64,000 nt of DNA, taken from an uncultured Acidobacteriota bacterium. GTDB lineage: Bacteria > Acidobacteriota > Blastocatellia > Pyrinomonadales > Pyrinomonadaceae. Shown one piece after another: positions 49,956 through 58,482 of the stretch; position 1 is the stretch's first letter, and every line of letters starts with the position of its first letter. The DNA is taken from the NCBI GenBank assembly GCA_937873515.1, contig CALMYB010000001.1, forward strand, positions 1 to 64,000, given 5' to 3'. The position numbers and the translations under genes were made by a program. The notes under the pieces are model-generated. The model had not been told where the DNA came from and did no database searches. It saw nothing but the letters and a program-made list of their open reading frames with translations.

Positions 49956-51236
49956 TCAATAGATCGCGAAGGAGAATTCCACCGTCCTCACAGTATCCCT
50001 GCGAACCCCGTTGACCATGGCCGGCGTGAACCGCATAGAGCGTGCTGCCGCGATCGCCTGTTCGGTCAGGCCGTACGGCAGCCCTTTGATCGTCGAAACA
50101 CCGCCGATACTTCCGGATGCGAGGAACGTAACACGCAGTGTGACCTTCCCCTGAACTTGATTCTGACGAGCCGCGTCAGTGTAGCTCGGCTTCGGCTTAT
50201 AGGTAACCTGCAGGCCGGACGACGGGCCGGCCTTCGGCGGTGCACCTAGACCCTCATCGCCGTCACCATCACCGTTTCCATTTCCATTTCCGTTGCCGTT
50301 GCCAAATCCGTTACCGTTTCCGTTACCGGCACCGCCACCGTTTCCATTGCCCTGTCCACGGCCGTTTCCTCCGCCAATACCGCCGCCGCTACCATCACCA
50401 TTCGAGAGAGTGCTGTACTGGCTGTCCGGAAGGCCATAAACGCCATTGGTCTGATCGAACTTTTTATTCCCCTTCGTAGATGCAGGCGGCAAGACCAACG
50501 CGGGGTCATCCAAGCGCGGAACCTTTGCGTCGGGCGGACGAATTGGGTTCTCTGTTTGGTTGGCAAGGTCGCCTTTTGATGCCGGCGTCTTTTCCTCTTG
50601 GCCTCCGCCGCCTCCGCCGCCGGCGTCATCCTTATCCTTCTTTTGCTGCTCTTCCTCGACGGTCATAGGGTCAAGGTCGATCAGACTCGCACGCGAGATC
50701 TCATCATTGATCGCTGCGATATCAAGGCTTTGGCTGAACAAATTCGCGATGATTCCGGTAAGAAGCGTCGCGGTAACGAGAAATGTCGCTCCAAGCAGAA
50801 GCCAATTCCGCTTCGCAACGTCCTTCTCTTCGATCACCGTCACGTGAAACAGGCCGTCATCGACGTAACCAGACGCGGACGGTTCCGCAAAACGCTTTGC
50901 GTCCGCATCAATCGGTTTCGACACATAGACCGGCGCAGGCGCGGTCACCGCGCGTTCGGGCTCGACCGGCGGTTCGACTTCAAGAACCGGCTCCGGCGCA
51001 ATGATCTCCGGGACCGCCTCAGCTGCCGGTGCGGCAATAAAGGCAGGCGGCTCAGGTTCCGGCATTTCAAGAGGCCCGGTTATCCGAGCCCTGCCATCCG
51101 TTACCTGAGGTTCCGCAGCTTCCTCGATCGGTTTTAGTTCAAATGCTTGTAGTGTTGAGCCGCAAGTAGGACAAAAGCCGAACTTCTCGGCCCAATCTGC
51201 ATCACAAGCGCTGCAATATTTGACGATCTTTCCCAT
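49956..51236 (-). CDS. Zinc-ribbon, transmembrane, Gly/Asn-rich linker, TonB C-terminal domain protein
   Basis: This 426-residue energy transducer-like protein has an unusual build: a cytoplasmic zinc ribbon (CSAC at 8-11, CPTC at 22-25), a Pro/Glu-rich region, one transmembrane helix (about 144-166), an acidic and Gly-rich stretch, a run of alternating Gly-Asn (about 283-330, encoded by 50258-50390), and a C-terminal TonB domain ('PKPSYTDAARQNQVQGKVTLRVTFLASGSI' split, then 'AIAAARSMRFTPAMVNG'). TonB proteins couple the proton motive force to outer-membrane transporters; no exbBD is here. The zinc ribbon, facing the cytoplasm, is not part of standard TonB. Confidence 0.85.
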   Translation of the reverse strand: MGKIVKYCSACDADWAEKFGFCPTCGSTLQAFELKPIEEAAEPQVTDGRARITGPLEMPEPEPPAFIAAPAAEAVPEIIAPEPVLEVEPPVEPERAVTAPAPVYVSKPIDADAKRFAEPSASGYVDDGLFHVTVIEEKDVAKRNWLLLGATFLVTATLLTGIIANLFSQSLDIAAINDEISRASLIDLDPMTVEEEQQKKDKDDAGGGGGGGQEEKTPASKGDLANQTENPIRPPDAKVPRLDDPALVLPPASTKGNKKFDQTNGVYGLPDSQYSTLSNGDGSGGGIGGGNGRGQGNGNGGGAGNGNGNGFGNGNGNGNGNGDGDGDEGLGAPPKAGPSSGLQVTYKPKPSYTDAARQNQVQGKVTLRVTFLASGSIGGVSTIKGLPYGLTEQAIAAARSMRFTPAMVNGVRRDTVRTVEFSFAIY

Positions 51237-51532
51237 CTCTTACCTAGTAACCTCCGCACTCTTTTACAAACGCGAGATCAACTTTCGATTATAACCCGTT
51301 TTTCCCGAATGTTTAAGCCCTTTCTTGTTTAACTTAAAACGTTTACACCTCAGGCGTTTAAGCCCGATGTCTTGATAGATGCCTTATACGTTTGACGCGA
51401 TGCCTGCTCCCTGTCAAAATTTTAGTGGAAGTTTCAACGAAAATGGGCTTGACAGCCGGTTCGCTACGACTGTTCTTGCAACGTCTGACAGCCTTTTTGG
51501 CAACTAATGCCCTAATGATCCGCGTTCATTCA

Positions 51533-52822
51533 ATGAGACCTGCAACATCCTTTCGTAAACTCTCAACGGTCGTGGCCGCCGGCTTCGCACTTTGCCTGGT
51601 TTCTCTTGCCGTTGGTGCACAAACGATTTCCGATCAGCCAAAGACCGACACCTTGCTGAACGGTCTGAAGGTGTACATCTGGAATCGCGTTGCTTCGCCC
51701 CGAGTAGAAGCTAAATTGCGCATTCATTCCGGAGCCGCATTTGATCCGCAAAAGCACGAGGGCGTAATGCGGCTTCTTGCCGAGAACATCTTTCCGAATG
51801 AGGCTGCCCGCGAATTCTTCAAAGAGGACCTCGGCGGTGAGCTCACGATCTCGACAAACTACGATTATATCGAGATATCGGCATCTTCGACTCCGGAGAA
51901 TATGCTCAAGATGCTCGAGACGCTCGGAACCGCAGTAAATGCGGTCGAGATCGACAAGGAAGCGACCGCCAAACTGAAAGAGAACCTGCTCACCGAACTG
52001 AAGGCCGGAGAGGCCGACGAGGCAAAGGCCGCCGATCGGATCGTGCGGGCCAGGCTTTTCGGCACATTTCCTTACGGCAGGCCGGTGAACGGCTCTGAGG
52101 AAAGCGTAAACCGGATCGATTTTGCCGATCTGATCGATGCGAGAGAGCGCTTTATGAGGGCCGACAATGCGTCGCTCGCAATTGCGGGTAATATCGACAA
52201 CGCCTTAGCGAGGCGAGCGATTCGTAGATACTTCGGAGCTTGGGAAAAATCAGACAAGCGAGTGCCCTCCACATTTCGGCAGCCAGATCCGCCGGCCAAG
52301 GACACCTTGACCGTCAAATGGAAAGGCGGGACAAGTGCCGAAGCCCGCACGGCCTTTCGCGGTGCCGCCATTGCTGACAAGAACGCGCCGGCCGCCGCCG
52401 TGTACGCCCGATTGCTCCAAACCAAACTGCGCGATCGGATCCCGGAAGCCGTTGCAAAGGGTGTTTTCGTCCGTTCGGAAGCGCATTTCCTCCCGGGAGA
52501 GTTCGTTGTAGGCCTTACAGCTGACCCGAACGATATCGGCACCGGGAATGGCAAGATAAATTCGCCTGAGATCGTCGCGAACGCTATCGCTGAACCTATC
52601 ATGGACGCAGAGTTTACAAAAGCCCTTTCCGCGACGATCGACGATTGGAAAAACGGTAATACGATGAGTTTGTGGCTCGATGTGGACACTTACAAGACCG
52701 CAGAGCCGAAGGCTCGCCTTGACGCTCTGTCGAGCGTAACGATCGCTGATGTCCGTGCGTTCGCAAAGATACTTCAAAGTGAACCCGCGGCGGTCGTTGT
52801 CGTCATCCCGGCCGCAAAATGA
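51533..52822 (+). CDS. Secreted M16-like protein lacking the zinc motif
   Basis: This 429-residue protein starts at the ATG at 51533, which gives a signal peptide (MRPATSFRKLSTVVAAGFALCLVSLAVGAQ); earlier in-frame starts at 51392 and 51515 would bury it. The body has M16 folds ('DTLLNGLKVYIWNRVASPRVEAKLRIHSGAAFDP' split), but HxxEH is replaced by 'GVMRLLAENIF', so it is probably non-catalytic, unless paired. The 296-base gap upstream (51237-51532) shows no gene I trust. It overlaps ubiE by 4 bases. Confidence 0.78.
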   Translation: MRPATSFRKLSTVVAAGFALCLVSLAVGAQTISDQPKTDTLLNGLKVYIWNRVASPRVEAKLRIHSGAAFDPQKHEGVMRLLAENIFPNEAAREFFKEDLGGELTISTNYDYIEISASSTPENMLKMLETLGTAVNAVEIDKEATAKLKENLLTELKAGEADEAKAADRIVRARLFGTFPYGRPVNGSEESVNRIDFADLIDARERFMRADNASLAIAGNIDNALARRAIRRYFGAWEKSDKRVPSTFRQPDPPAKDTLTVKWKGGTSAEARTAFRGAAIADKNAPAAAVYARLLQTKLRDRIPEAVAKGVFVRSEAHFLPGEFVVGLTADPNDIGTGNGKINSPEIVANAIAEPIMDAEFTKALSATIDDWKNGNTMSLWLDVDTYKTAEPKARLDALSSVTIADVRAFAKILQSEPAAVVVVIPAAK

Positions 52823-53553
52823 GTACAGCAGGAACGAGCAGAGCATTTCGCGAGGCCGAGCACTCGCGCGCGGTCCGAGAAATGTTCGGCGGGATCGCGT
52901 CGCGTTATGACCTTCTCAACCATCTTCTTTCGCTGAATATCGACAAAGGCTGGCGGAGAAAGGTCGCAAAGGAACTCCGCACGATACTTGACAACGCAGA
53001 AGCCGCAGTGCTTGACGTCGCGTGCGGAACGGGCGACCTCTCGCTCGAACTTGCGTCCGGTGCGAAAGCATCGATCACCGGCACCGATTTTTGCCGCCCG
53101 ATGCTAGAATTCGCAAAAACGAAGATCGACGCCGCAGATCTGACGATTCCGCTTGTCGAAGCCGACGCAATGGAGCTTCCGTTCCCATCGGAGAGCTTTG
53201 ACGCCGTAACTATCGCGTTCGGCCTTCGAAATCTTCCGAACGTTGAGAACGGCCTCGCCGAACTTCTGCGGATCCTCCGTCCAAAGGGCAAACTCGTCGT
53301 GCTCGAGTTTTCGCAGCCGGTCATACCGGGCATTCGCGAGGCCTTCAATCTCTATTTTACGCGGGTCTTGCCGCGGATCGGCGGCCTTGTCAGCGGATCG
53401 CGATGCGCTTATGAGTATCTGCCAGATTCGGTGCGGGGCTTTCCGCCGCAAAAAGAATTGGCGGCAATGATGCAGAAGATCGGCTTTTCGAACGTGCAGT
53501 ATCGAAATCTCACGGGCGGCATCGCCGCTCTGCACACCGGCGAAAGTTCCTAA
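52819..53553 (+). CDS. ubiE: Demethylmenaquinone methyltransferase
   Basis: This 244-residue SAM methyltransferase performs the C-methylation in quinone synthesis. The SAM motif is 'VLDVACGTGDLSLEL', preceded by 'FGGIASRYDLLNHLLSLNIDKGWRRKVA', followed by 'AMELPFPSESFDAVTIAFGLRNLP' and the C-terminal 'YEYLPDSVRGFPPQKELAAMMQKIGFSNVQYRNLTGGIAALHTG' (split over 44 residues). Whether it serves menaquinone only or ubiquinone as well cannot be told. It overlaps the preceding M16-like gene. Confidence 0.94.
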   Translation: MSTAGTSRAFREAEHSRAVREMFGGIASRYDLLNHLLSLNIDKGWRRKVAKELRTILDNAEAAVLDVACGTGDLSLELASGAKASITGTDFCRPMLEFAKTKIDAADLTIPLVEADAMELPFPSESFDAVTIAFGLRNLPNVENGLAELLRILRPKGKLVVLEFSQPVIPGIREAFNLYFTRVLPRIGGLVSGSRCAYEYLPDSVRGFPPQKELAAMMQKIGFSNVQYRNLTGGIAALHTGESS

Positions 53554-53628
53554 TTGCATTGAGTTGAACCGCCGCACGTTATAAAATTCATTTCGTTCTT
53601 TTTCCGACGCGCTCGATCCGACCTTGGA

Positions 53629-54609
53629 ATGAAAAAACGCCTTTTTAGTTTCGCCCGCCAACTAGCGCTGATGCTGCTGGTCATTTGGACCGTGGTGTCG
53701 CTCGTAACGCTGTTGATGGAGCTCGTTCCGGGCGATCCCGCGACGACCATTCTTGGCGAAACTGCGACAAAAGAACAGATAGATAATTTCCGAAAGACGC
53801 ACGGGCTCGACCGTCCTGCGTTCTTCATTTCATATGCGGACGACACCGGCCTTGTCTGGAACGGAGCTGAGAATCGCTATCTCGATTACTGGCGCGGACT
53901 TCTGCACGGCGATCTCGGGGTCTCATTCCGCACCGGCCAGCCGGTCACCGAAATGATCGCAGAGCGTTATCCAAAGACGATCTTGCTCGCGACCGCTGCA
54001 ATGCTTGTCTCGATCTCGATCGCGATACCTCTCGGCGTTGTCGCGGGCAAGAACAAGAACAAGTTCACCGACAATGTCGCTTCGTTCGTCGCTCTCCTCG
54101 GCATCTCGCTCCCGACGTTCGTACTCGGCCCGTTCCTCGTCTACGTTTTTTCGGTAAAACTCGGCTGGTTCGCGCCGACCGGCAGTGCATATGCCGAGGA
54201 CATCGTGCTTCCGGCGATCACGCTCGGCGGAGCTTTATCCGCGATCCTGACGAGAATGGTGCGCTCAAGCGTCATCGAAGAGCTTGGCGAGGATTATGTT
54301 CGGACGGCTCGTGCAAAGGGCTTAAGCGAGCGCGTCGTCGTTTATAAGCACGTTCTGAAGAACGGCTTGATACCCGTAGTTACGATACTCGGCCTTCAGC
54401 TCGGCGTACTGCTTGCCGGTTCGATCATCACGGAGAAGATCTTCAACTGGCAGGGCCTCGGGCTGCTCCTGCTCGAAGACGGTATCAACAAACGCGATTA
54501 TCGCCTTGTCCAGGGCTGCGTTCTCGTTATTAGCGTTACGTTCATTTTAGCGAATTCACTGACCGATTTTGTTTATAGGAGGCTCGATCCGCGGATCCGA
54601 CTTTCTTAG
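53629..54609 (+). CDS. DppB/OppB-type peptide ABC transporter permease
   Basis: This 326-residue inner-membrane permease has six hydrophobic helices and the BPD_transp_1 EAA-loop segment 'YVRTARAKGLSERVVVYKHVLKNGLIPVVT'. N-terminal 'VSLVTLLMELVPGDPATTILG' is typical of DppB. The longer periplasmic loop (about 60-90) is family-like. It forms a pair with the next gene; no binding protein or ATPase gene is within reach, so those parts must be elsewhere. Confidence 0.92.
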   Translation: MKKRLFSFARQLALMLLVIWTVVSLVTLLMELVPGDPATTILGETATKEQIDNFRKTHGLDRPAFFISYADDTGLVWNGAENRYLDYWRGLLHGDLGVSFRTGQPVTEMIAERYPKTILLATAAMLVSISIAIPLGVVAGKNKNKFTDNVASFVALLGISLPTFVLGPFLVYVFSVKLGWFAPTGSAYAEDIVLPAITLGGALSAILTRMVRSSVIEELGEDYVRTARAKGLSERVVVYKHVLKNGLIPVVTILGLQLGVLLAGSIITEKIFNWQGLGLLLLEDGINKRDYRLVQGCVLVISVTFILANSLTDFVYRRLDPRIRLS

Positions 54610-54610
54610 G

Positions 54611-55426
54611 GTGAATCGTCTATTTTACATCGGTGCGTTCATCGCCGTGACCTTTGTCCTGGTCGCGATCTTCGCTCATTGGATCGCGCCGTCTGACGGC
54701 ACTGTGCCTGATCTGCTCCACCGTTACGCAAGTCCTAGTTCTGCCCATTGGTTCGGCACCGACGCTCTGGGCCGCGATGTCTTCTCGCGCGTAGTATTTG
54801 GGGCAAGGATCTCGCTCGAGGTCGGTATTTCTGTCGTTGCGGTGTCATCTGTCATCGGAATCTTGATCGGGGCTTTTGCGGGCTATTTCGGCGGTATCGT
54901 CGATAAATTTCTTTCCGGTTACGTCTTCAACGTCTTTCTCGCATTCCCCGGCCTGCTTCTCGCGATCGCGCTGGTCGCATTCCTGGGTGCCGGCCTCGGC
55001 AAACTCATTCTCGCTCTCTGCGTGATCGGTTGGGTAGGATACGCCCGTGTGATGCGCGGGCAGGTTTTGAAGGTGCGAGAATATGATTATGTGCAGGCAG
55101 CAAGAGCTCTTGGAGCATCCAACACGCGGATCATCTTCACGCACATCCTGCCGAACGCGATACAGCCGCTGATCGTTCAAGCGTCGCTCGGCATGGCCGG
55201 CGCCGTCCTGGCCGAAGCTTCGCTCTCATTCCTCGGTCTCGGGATTCCGCCACCGGCACCAAGTTGGGGAACGATGATCGAAGAATCACGCGGCTTTGAC
55301 ATACTCACCTCCGCACCGCACGTAATGTTCTTTCCGGGCCTTGCGATCGCATTGACCGTGCTCGCATTCAACTTCATCGGCGACGGCCTCCGCGAATGGC
55401 TCGACCCGAAGCAGCGCTCACGGTAG
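54611..55426 (+). CDS. DppC/OppC-type peptide ABC transporter permease
   Basis: This 271-residue permease starts at a GTG at 54611, right after the dppB-like stop. An AGGAGG at 54577-54582 is 28 bases upstream of this GTG, too far to be ideal, and a TTG at 54569 is in frame, so the start is uncertain. It has the EAA loop 'YVQAARALGASNTRIIFTHILPNAIQPLIVQ' and 'FLGLGIPPPAPSWGTMI', standard for DppC. It pairs with the gene upstream. Confidence 0.9.
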   Translation: MNRLFYIGAFIAVTFVLVAIFAHWIAPSDGTVPDLLHRYASPSSAHWFGTDALGRDVFSRVVFGARISLEVGISVVAVSSVIGILIGAFAGYFGGIVDKFLSGYVFNVFLAFPGLLLAIALVAFLGAGLGKLILALCVIGWVGYARVMRGQVLKVREYDYVQAARALGASNTRIIFTHILPNAIQPLIVQASLGMAGAVLAEASLSFLGLGIPPPAPSWGTMIEESRGFDILTSAPHVMFFPGLAIALTVLAFNFIGDGLREWLDPKQRSR

Positions 55427-55488
55427 CTCGATCTCCCGCTTCACAAGTTCGTCGTAAAACCGCTACACTTGAATGGTGGGAAGGATTT

Positions 55489-56634
55489 GTGGAGTTGCTT
55501 GATCTGAGAAACCTGCTTTATTCCGCATTCGTCGTTCTGCTCGTGTTCGTCGCGACGGGCGTTGCGCAGTCCGGGCGAAAAACCGTGCCGACGCCAACCC
55601 CGACGCCATTTTCACAGCCTGCTCAGTATTCCGAATCGCGTTCATTGCCGGCACGAGGCCGCCGCTTGATCCCAAAACCCATTCAACCTGCCGTATCCGC
55701 GACCCCAACGCCTGAACCTTCTCCTCCAGCGGCAGACGGCGAAGAGATTCTTCGCGTCGAGACCGACCTTATCACGGTTCCCGTTTCCGTCTTTGACCGG
55801 AACGGCCTTTACGTCCCGGGCCTTACAAAGGACGATTTTACGATCTTTGAGGACGGCAAGGAGCAGAAGATCGAATATTTCGGTTTGGCAGACAAACCTT
55901 TCACCGTCGTGCTGCTGCTCGACACGTCGCCGTCCGCCGAGTATCAGATCGAAGAGATACAGGCGGCCTCGCGAGCGTTCATTGATGAACTGAAACCGGA
56001 AGACAAGGTAATCGTTATCGAGTTCGACGGCAACGTCCACGTTCTGACCGAGGCGACAAATGACCGCGAGCGTCTTTATAAGGCGATCTCAAAGGCAGAT
56101 TTCGGCAGCGGCACTTCCCTTTACGAAGCGGTGAATTTCTCGATCAAGAAGAGGCTCGAGAAGATACCGGGACGCAAAGCCATCGTTCTTTTTACCGATG
56201 GAGTTGACACGACCTCGCGGAAAGCTTCGTACGACTCCACGGTCGACCTGGCGGAAGAATCCGACACGCTCATCTTTCCGATCTACTACAATACTTACTC
56301 CCAAAACCAAGATCGGATGCGCCGCTCGGGCGGTATCTACAGCCCGGTCGGAACTTCTCCTGAAGAATATGCGGTCGGACGAAAATATCTGCAGGAACTT
56401 GCAGACTACACCGGCGGCCGCGTCTTTCGCCCCGAATCTGTTCCCGGCGGACTCGAAGCCGCCTTCCGCGGCATCGCCGTCGAACTTCGGCGCCAATACA
56501 ACGTCGGCTATGTCCCCGCTGACCAAGGAAAACCCGGCCAGCAAAAGCGCATAAAGGTCCGCGTCGATCGCCCTAACCTCATCGTCCGTGCCCGCGACAG
56601 CTACATTGTCGGCGCAACCGCCAACCCCTATTGA
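55489..56634 (+). CDS. Secreted VWFA-related (acidobacterial-type) domain protein
   Basis: This 381-residue protein runs from the GTG at 55489, which has GGAAGG 5 bases upstream. The frame extends further upstream into the dppC gene, but that part is unlikely to be translated. A hydrophobic segment (LLYSAFVVLLVFVATGVAQ) suggests export. The vWA domain, 'DRNGLYVPGLTKDDFTIFEDGKEQKIEYF' then 'VVLLLDTSPSAEYQI', has a MIDAS-like DTSPS and matches the 'VWFA-related Acidobacterial domain'. A Pro/Thr-rich spacer follows the signal region. Function unknown. Confidence 0.87.
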   Translation: MELLDLRNLLYSAFVVLLVFVATGVAQSGRKTVPTPTPTPFSQPAQYSESRSLPARGRRLIPKPIQPAVSATPTPEPSPPAADGEEILRVETDLITVPVSVFDRNGLYVPGLTKDDFTIFEDGKEQKIEYFGLADKPFTVVLLLDTSPSAEYQIEEIQAASRAFIDELKPEDKVIVIEFDGNVHVLTEATNDRERLYKAISKADFGSGTSLYEAVNFSIKKRLEKIPGRKAIVLFTDGVDTTSRKASYDSTVDLAEESDTLIFPIYYNTYSQNQDRMRRSGGIYSPVGTSPEEYAVGRKYLQELADYTGGRVFRPESVPGGLEAAFRGIAVELRRQYNVGYVPADQGKPGQQKRIKVRVDRPNLIVRARDSYIVGATANPY

Positions 56635-56746
56635 TCTGAAGCCCCAAAACGCCCGTAGAACGCGGTACAGATACTGCATTCCGAAATCCGGCTGCGGTGC
56701 ACAAAGACAAAGAACGACGACGAGGCTGTCCTCTCCTAAAAAACAC

Positions 56747-56775
56747 TTGACGGACTCCCAAGAGTGCGATAAAAC
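56747..56775 (+). promoter_or_regulatory. Promoter of the lipoprotein gene
   Basis: TTGACG (56747-56752), spacer of 17, TAAAAC (56770-56775). Transcription would start near 56782, about 20 bases before the ATG at 56803, leaving room for the ribosome site GGGGGAAA at about 56789-56797. Confidence 0.5.
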
Positions 56776-56802
56776 AGCCGAGGAGAGTTGGGGGAAATAT
56801 CA

Positions 56803-57573
56803 ATGAGATATAACTATCGTGTTCCTTACCTGAGTTTATTCATTTTGCTCGCGGCAGGCTTGGGTTGCGGGCGATTGTCTCGCATCGGACAAACTAATAC
56901 GTCGTCCGGATCCAATGCCTCGAATCCCAACGTATCAGCAAATGGGCCGTCAAAAAGCACGCCCTCATCGACGACAAGTTCGTCAACTCCGCTCGATGCC
57001 GTAATGAATGCTTTTAACAGCATGCGGACGGCTCCGTCATACACCGAAAAAATGAGCTTTACCGGCGAGCACGGAGAAAACACGATGACACTCGAACATC
57101 TTGCTCCCGATAAATTTCATATCATGCGCGAAGGACAGGCAGTTAAGGGAGTGGGTTCGCAGACGAGCGAATCGATCTTCATCGGCGACAAAGGCTGGAT
57201 GAGGCAGGATAATGGTCCGTGGAAACCGATGCCGGCAAATGTAGCAGGTATTGGCGGTATGCTGAAAGAGATCGGCGACCCCGACAAATTTTCCGATCAG
57301 CCGGGCCGAACTGTAGATGGGAAAGAAGCCGGAAGCGAAGTGGTGGACGGACAGATGGCAAAGGTCTATATCGTAACCAACACAAGATCGACAGCAGCGA
57401 AAAACGAAGATGCTGTAGATGACTCCGTTAGCCGAACACTCAAGCTATGGATAAATGCTGACGGGCTTCCGATCAAATTTGAAGAAACTGTCGATATGGG
57501 GCAAGGTTCTTCCCAAGTTATAAATGGCACGATCGATTTTACTGCAAAACCGGTGATCGAAGCCCCGATGTAA
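56803..57573 (+). CDS. Lipoprotein with LolA/LppX-like body
   Basis: This 256-residue protein (ATG 56803, after GGGGGAAA) has a type II signal peptide with lipobox LGC ('LAAGLGCGRL'), a Ser/Thr/Asn-rich spacer, then a beta-rich domain ('SYTEKMSFTGEHGENTMTLEHLAPDKFHIM' in part, 'DKGWMRQDNGPWKPMP', 'LKLWINADGLPIKFEETVD'). This series of amphipathic strands resembles the LolA/LolB/LppX superfamily that binds lipid or hydrophobic ligands. Fold by inspection only. Confidence 0.7.
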   Translation: MRYNYRVPYLSLFILLAAGLGCGRLSRIGQTNTSSGSNASNPNVSANGPSKSTPSSTTSSSTPLDAVMNAFNSMRTAPSYTEKMSFTGEHGENTMTLEHLAPDKFHIMREGQAVKGVGSQTSESIFIGDKGWMRQDNGPWKPMPANVAGIGGMLKEIGDPDKFSDQPGRTVDGKEAGSEVVDGQMAKVYIVTNTRSTAAKNEDAVDDSVSRTLKLWINADGLPIKFEETVDMGQGSSQVINGTIDFTAKPVIEAPM

Positions 57574-57614
57574 GGCCAAGAGAGTGTCGGGGTTTTTAGC
57601 CCCTAAGAGTATTG

Positions 57615-57797
57615 ATGCTGCGACTAACAAAAGTCATACTCACGACGATTGTTTCTATATCGTGTTTTTTCTCATTTACATTCGCCCAAGGTTTTACCCG
57701 CATCTCGTTGACGATGCCTGTATCCCAAGAATGCAAAATATGTCGCAACCAATCACGTGAGGACTTCAGGACCATCCGTTACCAAACTTCAAAATAG
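57615..57797 (+). CDS. Possible small secreted peptide with CxxC
   Basis: This 60-residue ORF starts MLRLTKVILTTIVSISCFF, then SFTFAQ, a good signal peptide, leaving a mature piece of about 35 residues with a CKIC motif and a basic C-terminus. It ends at 57797, right before the tRNA-Lys terminator. No ribosome site is clear. It may be a genuine micro-protein or a decayed remnant. Low confidence. Confidence 0.3.
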   Translation: MLRLTKVILTTIVSISCFFSFTFAQGFTRISLTMPVSQECKICRNQSREDFRTIRYQTSK

Positions 57798-57798
57798 C

Positions 57799-57824
57799 AA
57801 AAAAGGCATCCTACGCGGATGCCT
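57799..57824 (-). terminator. Terminator of tRNA-Lys
   Basis: On the minus strand AGGCATCC pairs with GGATGCCT (57824-57817 with 57811-57804), five-base loop, followed by TTTTTT (57804-57799). It lies 20 bases past the CCA end of tRNA-Lys. Confidence 0.85.
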
Positions 57825-57843
57825 TGGTCAACTAATGAAAAAA

Positions 57844-57919
57844 TGGTGATCCGACCAGGACTCGAACCTGGGACCCAATGGTTAAAAGCCATTTGCTCTA
57901 CCGACTGAGCTATCGGACC
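57844..57919 (-). tRNA. tRNA-Lys(TTT)
   Basis: 76 bases with the encoded CCA (57844-57846). The acceptor stem GGTCCGA pairs with TCGGATC (one G-T); D-arm GCTC/GAGC; anticodon stem AATGG/CCATT with loop CTTTTAA, so the anticodon is TTT (reads AAA and AAG); T-arm CCAGG-TTCGAGT-CCTGG. All invariant positions fit. It is minus strand, just after the GNAT gene that ends at 57981. Confidence 0.97.
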
Positions 57920-57980
57920 ACACGGCCTGGTGCCTGCCCATACGCGAAGTACGGGCTCGACCTTAGCCGAATTGATGATT

Positions 57981-58472
57981 TTACATATTGGGGCTTTCGA
58001 TGGCAAGTTCCATACGTATGTCGGCTCGTGCGTACTCAGAATTTGGGTCGGTCGGTGTTTCGACGAATCCGAACTTGCGATAGAGCGTTATCGCCGGACT
58101 CAACTTTCGACTTGATTCAAGAAAAACAGTGTGTGTGCCCGACTTCCGGGCATGCTCCACGCAGGCCTGCATCAGATGATTTGCTATTCCGCGGCCGCGG
58201 AACTCCGGCGAGACGCCCATCTTCGTGAGTTCAAGTACGCCGTCACCGGCCGGAATCAGTGCGGCCGTGCCAACCGCGTTGCCGTCCGCGACGGCCACAA
58301 AGATCCTGCCGCCGCGTTCGATGATATATTCCTGCGGATGGTCGAGTATCTCACGGTCGTGCCGCTCAACGGCAAAATATTTCTCGATCCACTCGTAATT
58401 CAACCGGGCGAAATCCGCCGCAAATCCTTCATCGAAATCAACGATCTCGATAGACTCTTTCTTTTCGTTCAT
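57981..58472 (-). CDS. GNAT-family N-acetyltransferase
   Basis: This 163-residue acetyltransferase has the acetyl-CoA loop 'LTKMGVSPEFRGRGIANHLMQACVEHAR' (Q/RxxGxG/A as RGRGIA) and a catalytic-face strand 'FVAVADGNAVGTAALIP'. C-terminal 'TVFLESSRKLSPAITLYRKFGFVE' is typical for GNATs. The substrate is unknown. It starts 10 bases after purA ends. Confidence 0.9.
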   Translation of the reverse strand: MNEKKESIEIVDFDEGFAADFARLNYEWIEKYFAVERHDREILDHPQEYIIERGGRIFVAVADGNAVGTAALIPAGDGVLELTKMGVSPEFRGRGIANHLMQACVEHARKSGTHTVFLESSRKLSPAITLYRKFGFVETPTDPNSEYARADIRMELAIESPNM

Positions 58473-58482
58473 CGTTGAAATC

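Noticed and set aside
56724..56785. Interleaved inverted repeats GGCTGT/ACAGCC and CTCTCC/GGAGAG suggesting an H-type pseudoknot
   Set aside because: The predicted promoter lies between the arms, so most of it would not be in the transcript; pairing is short and may be coincidental.
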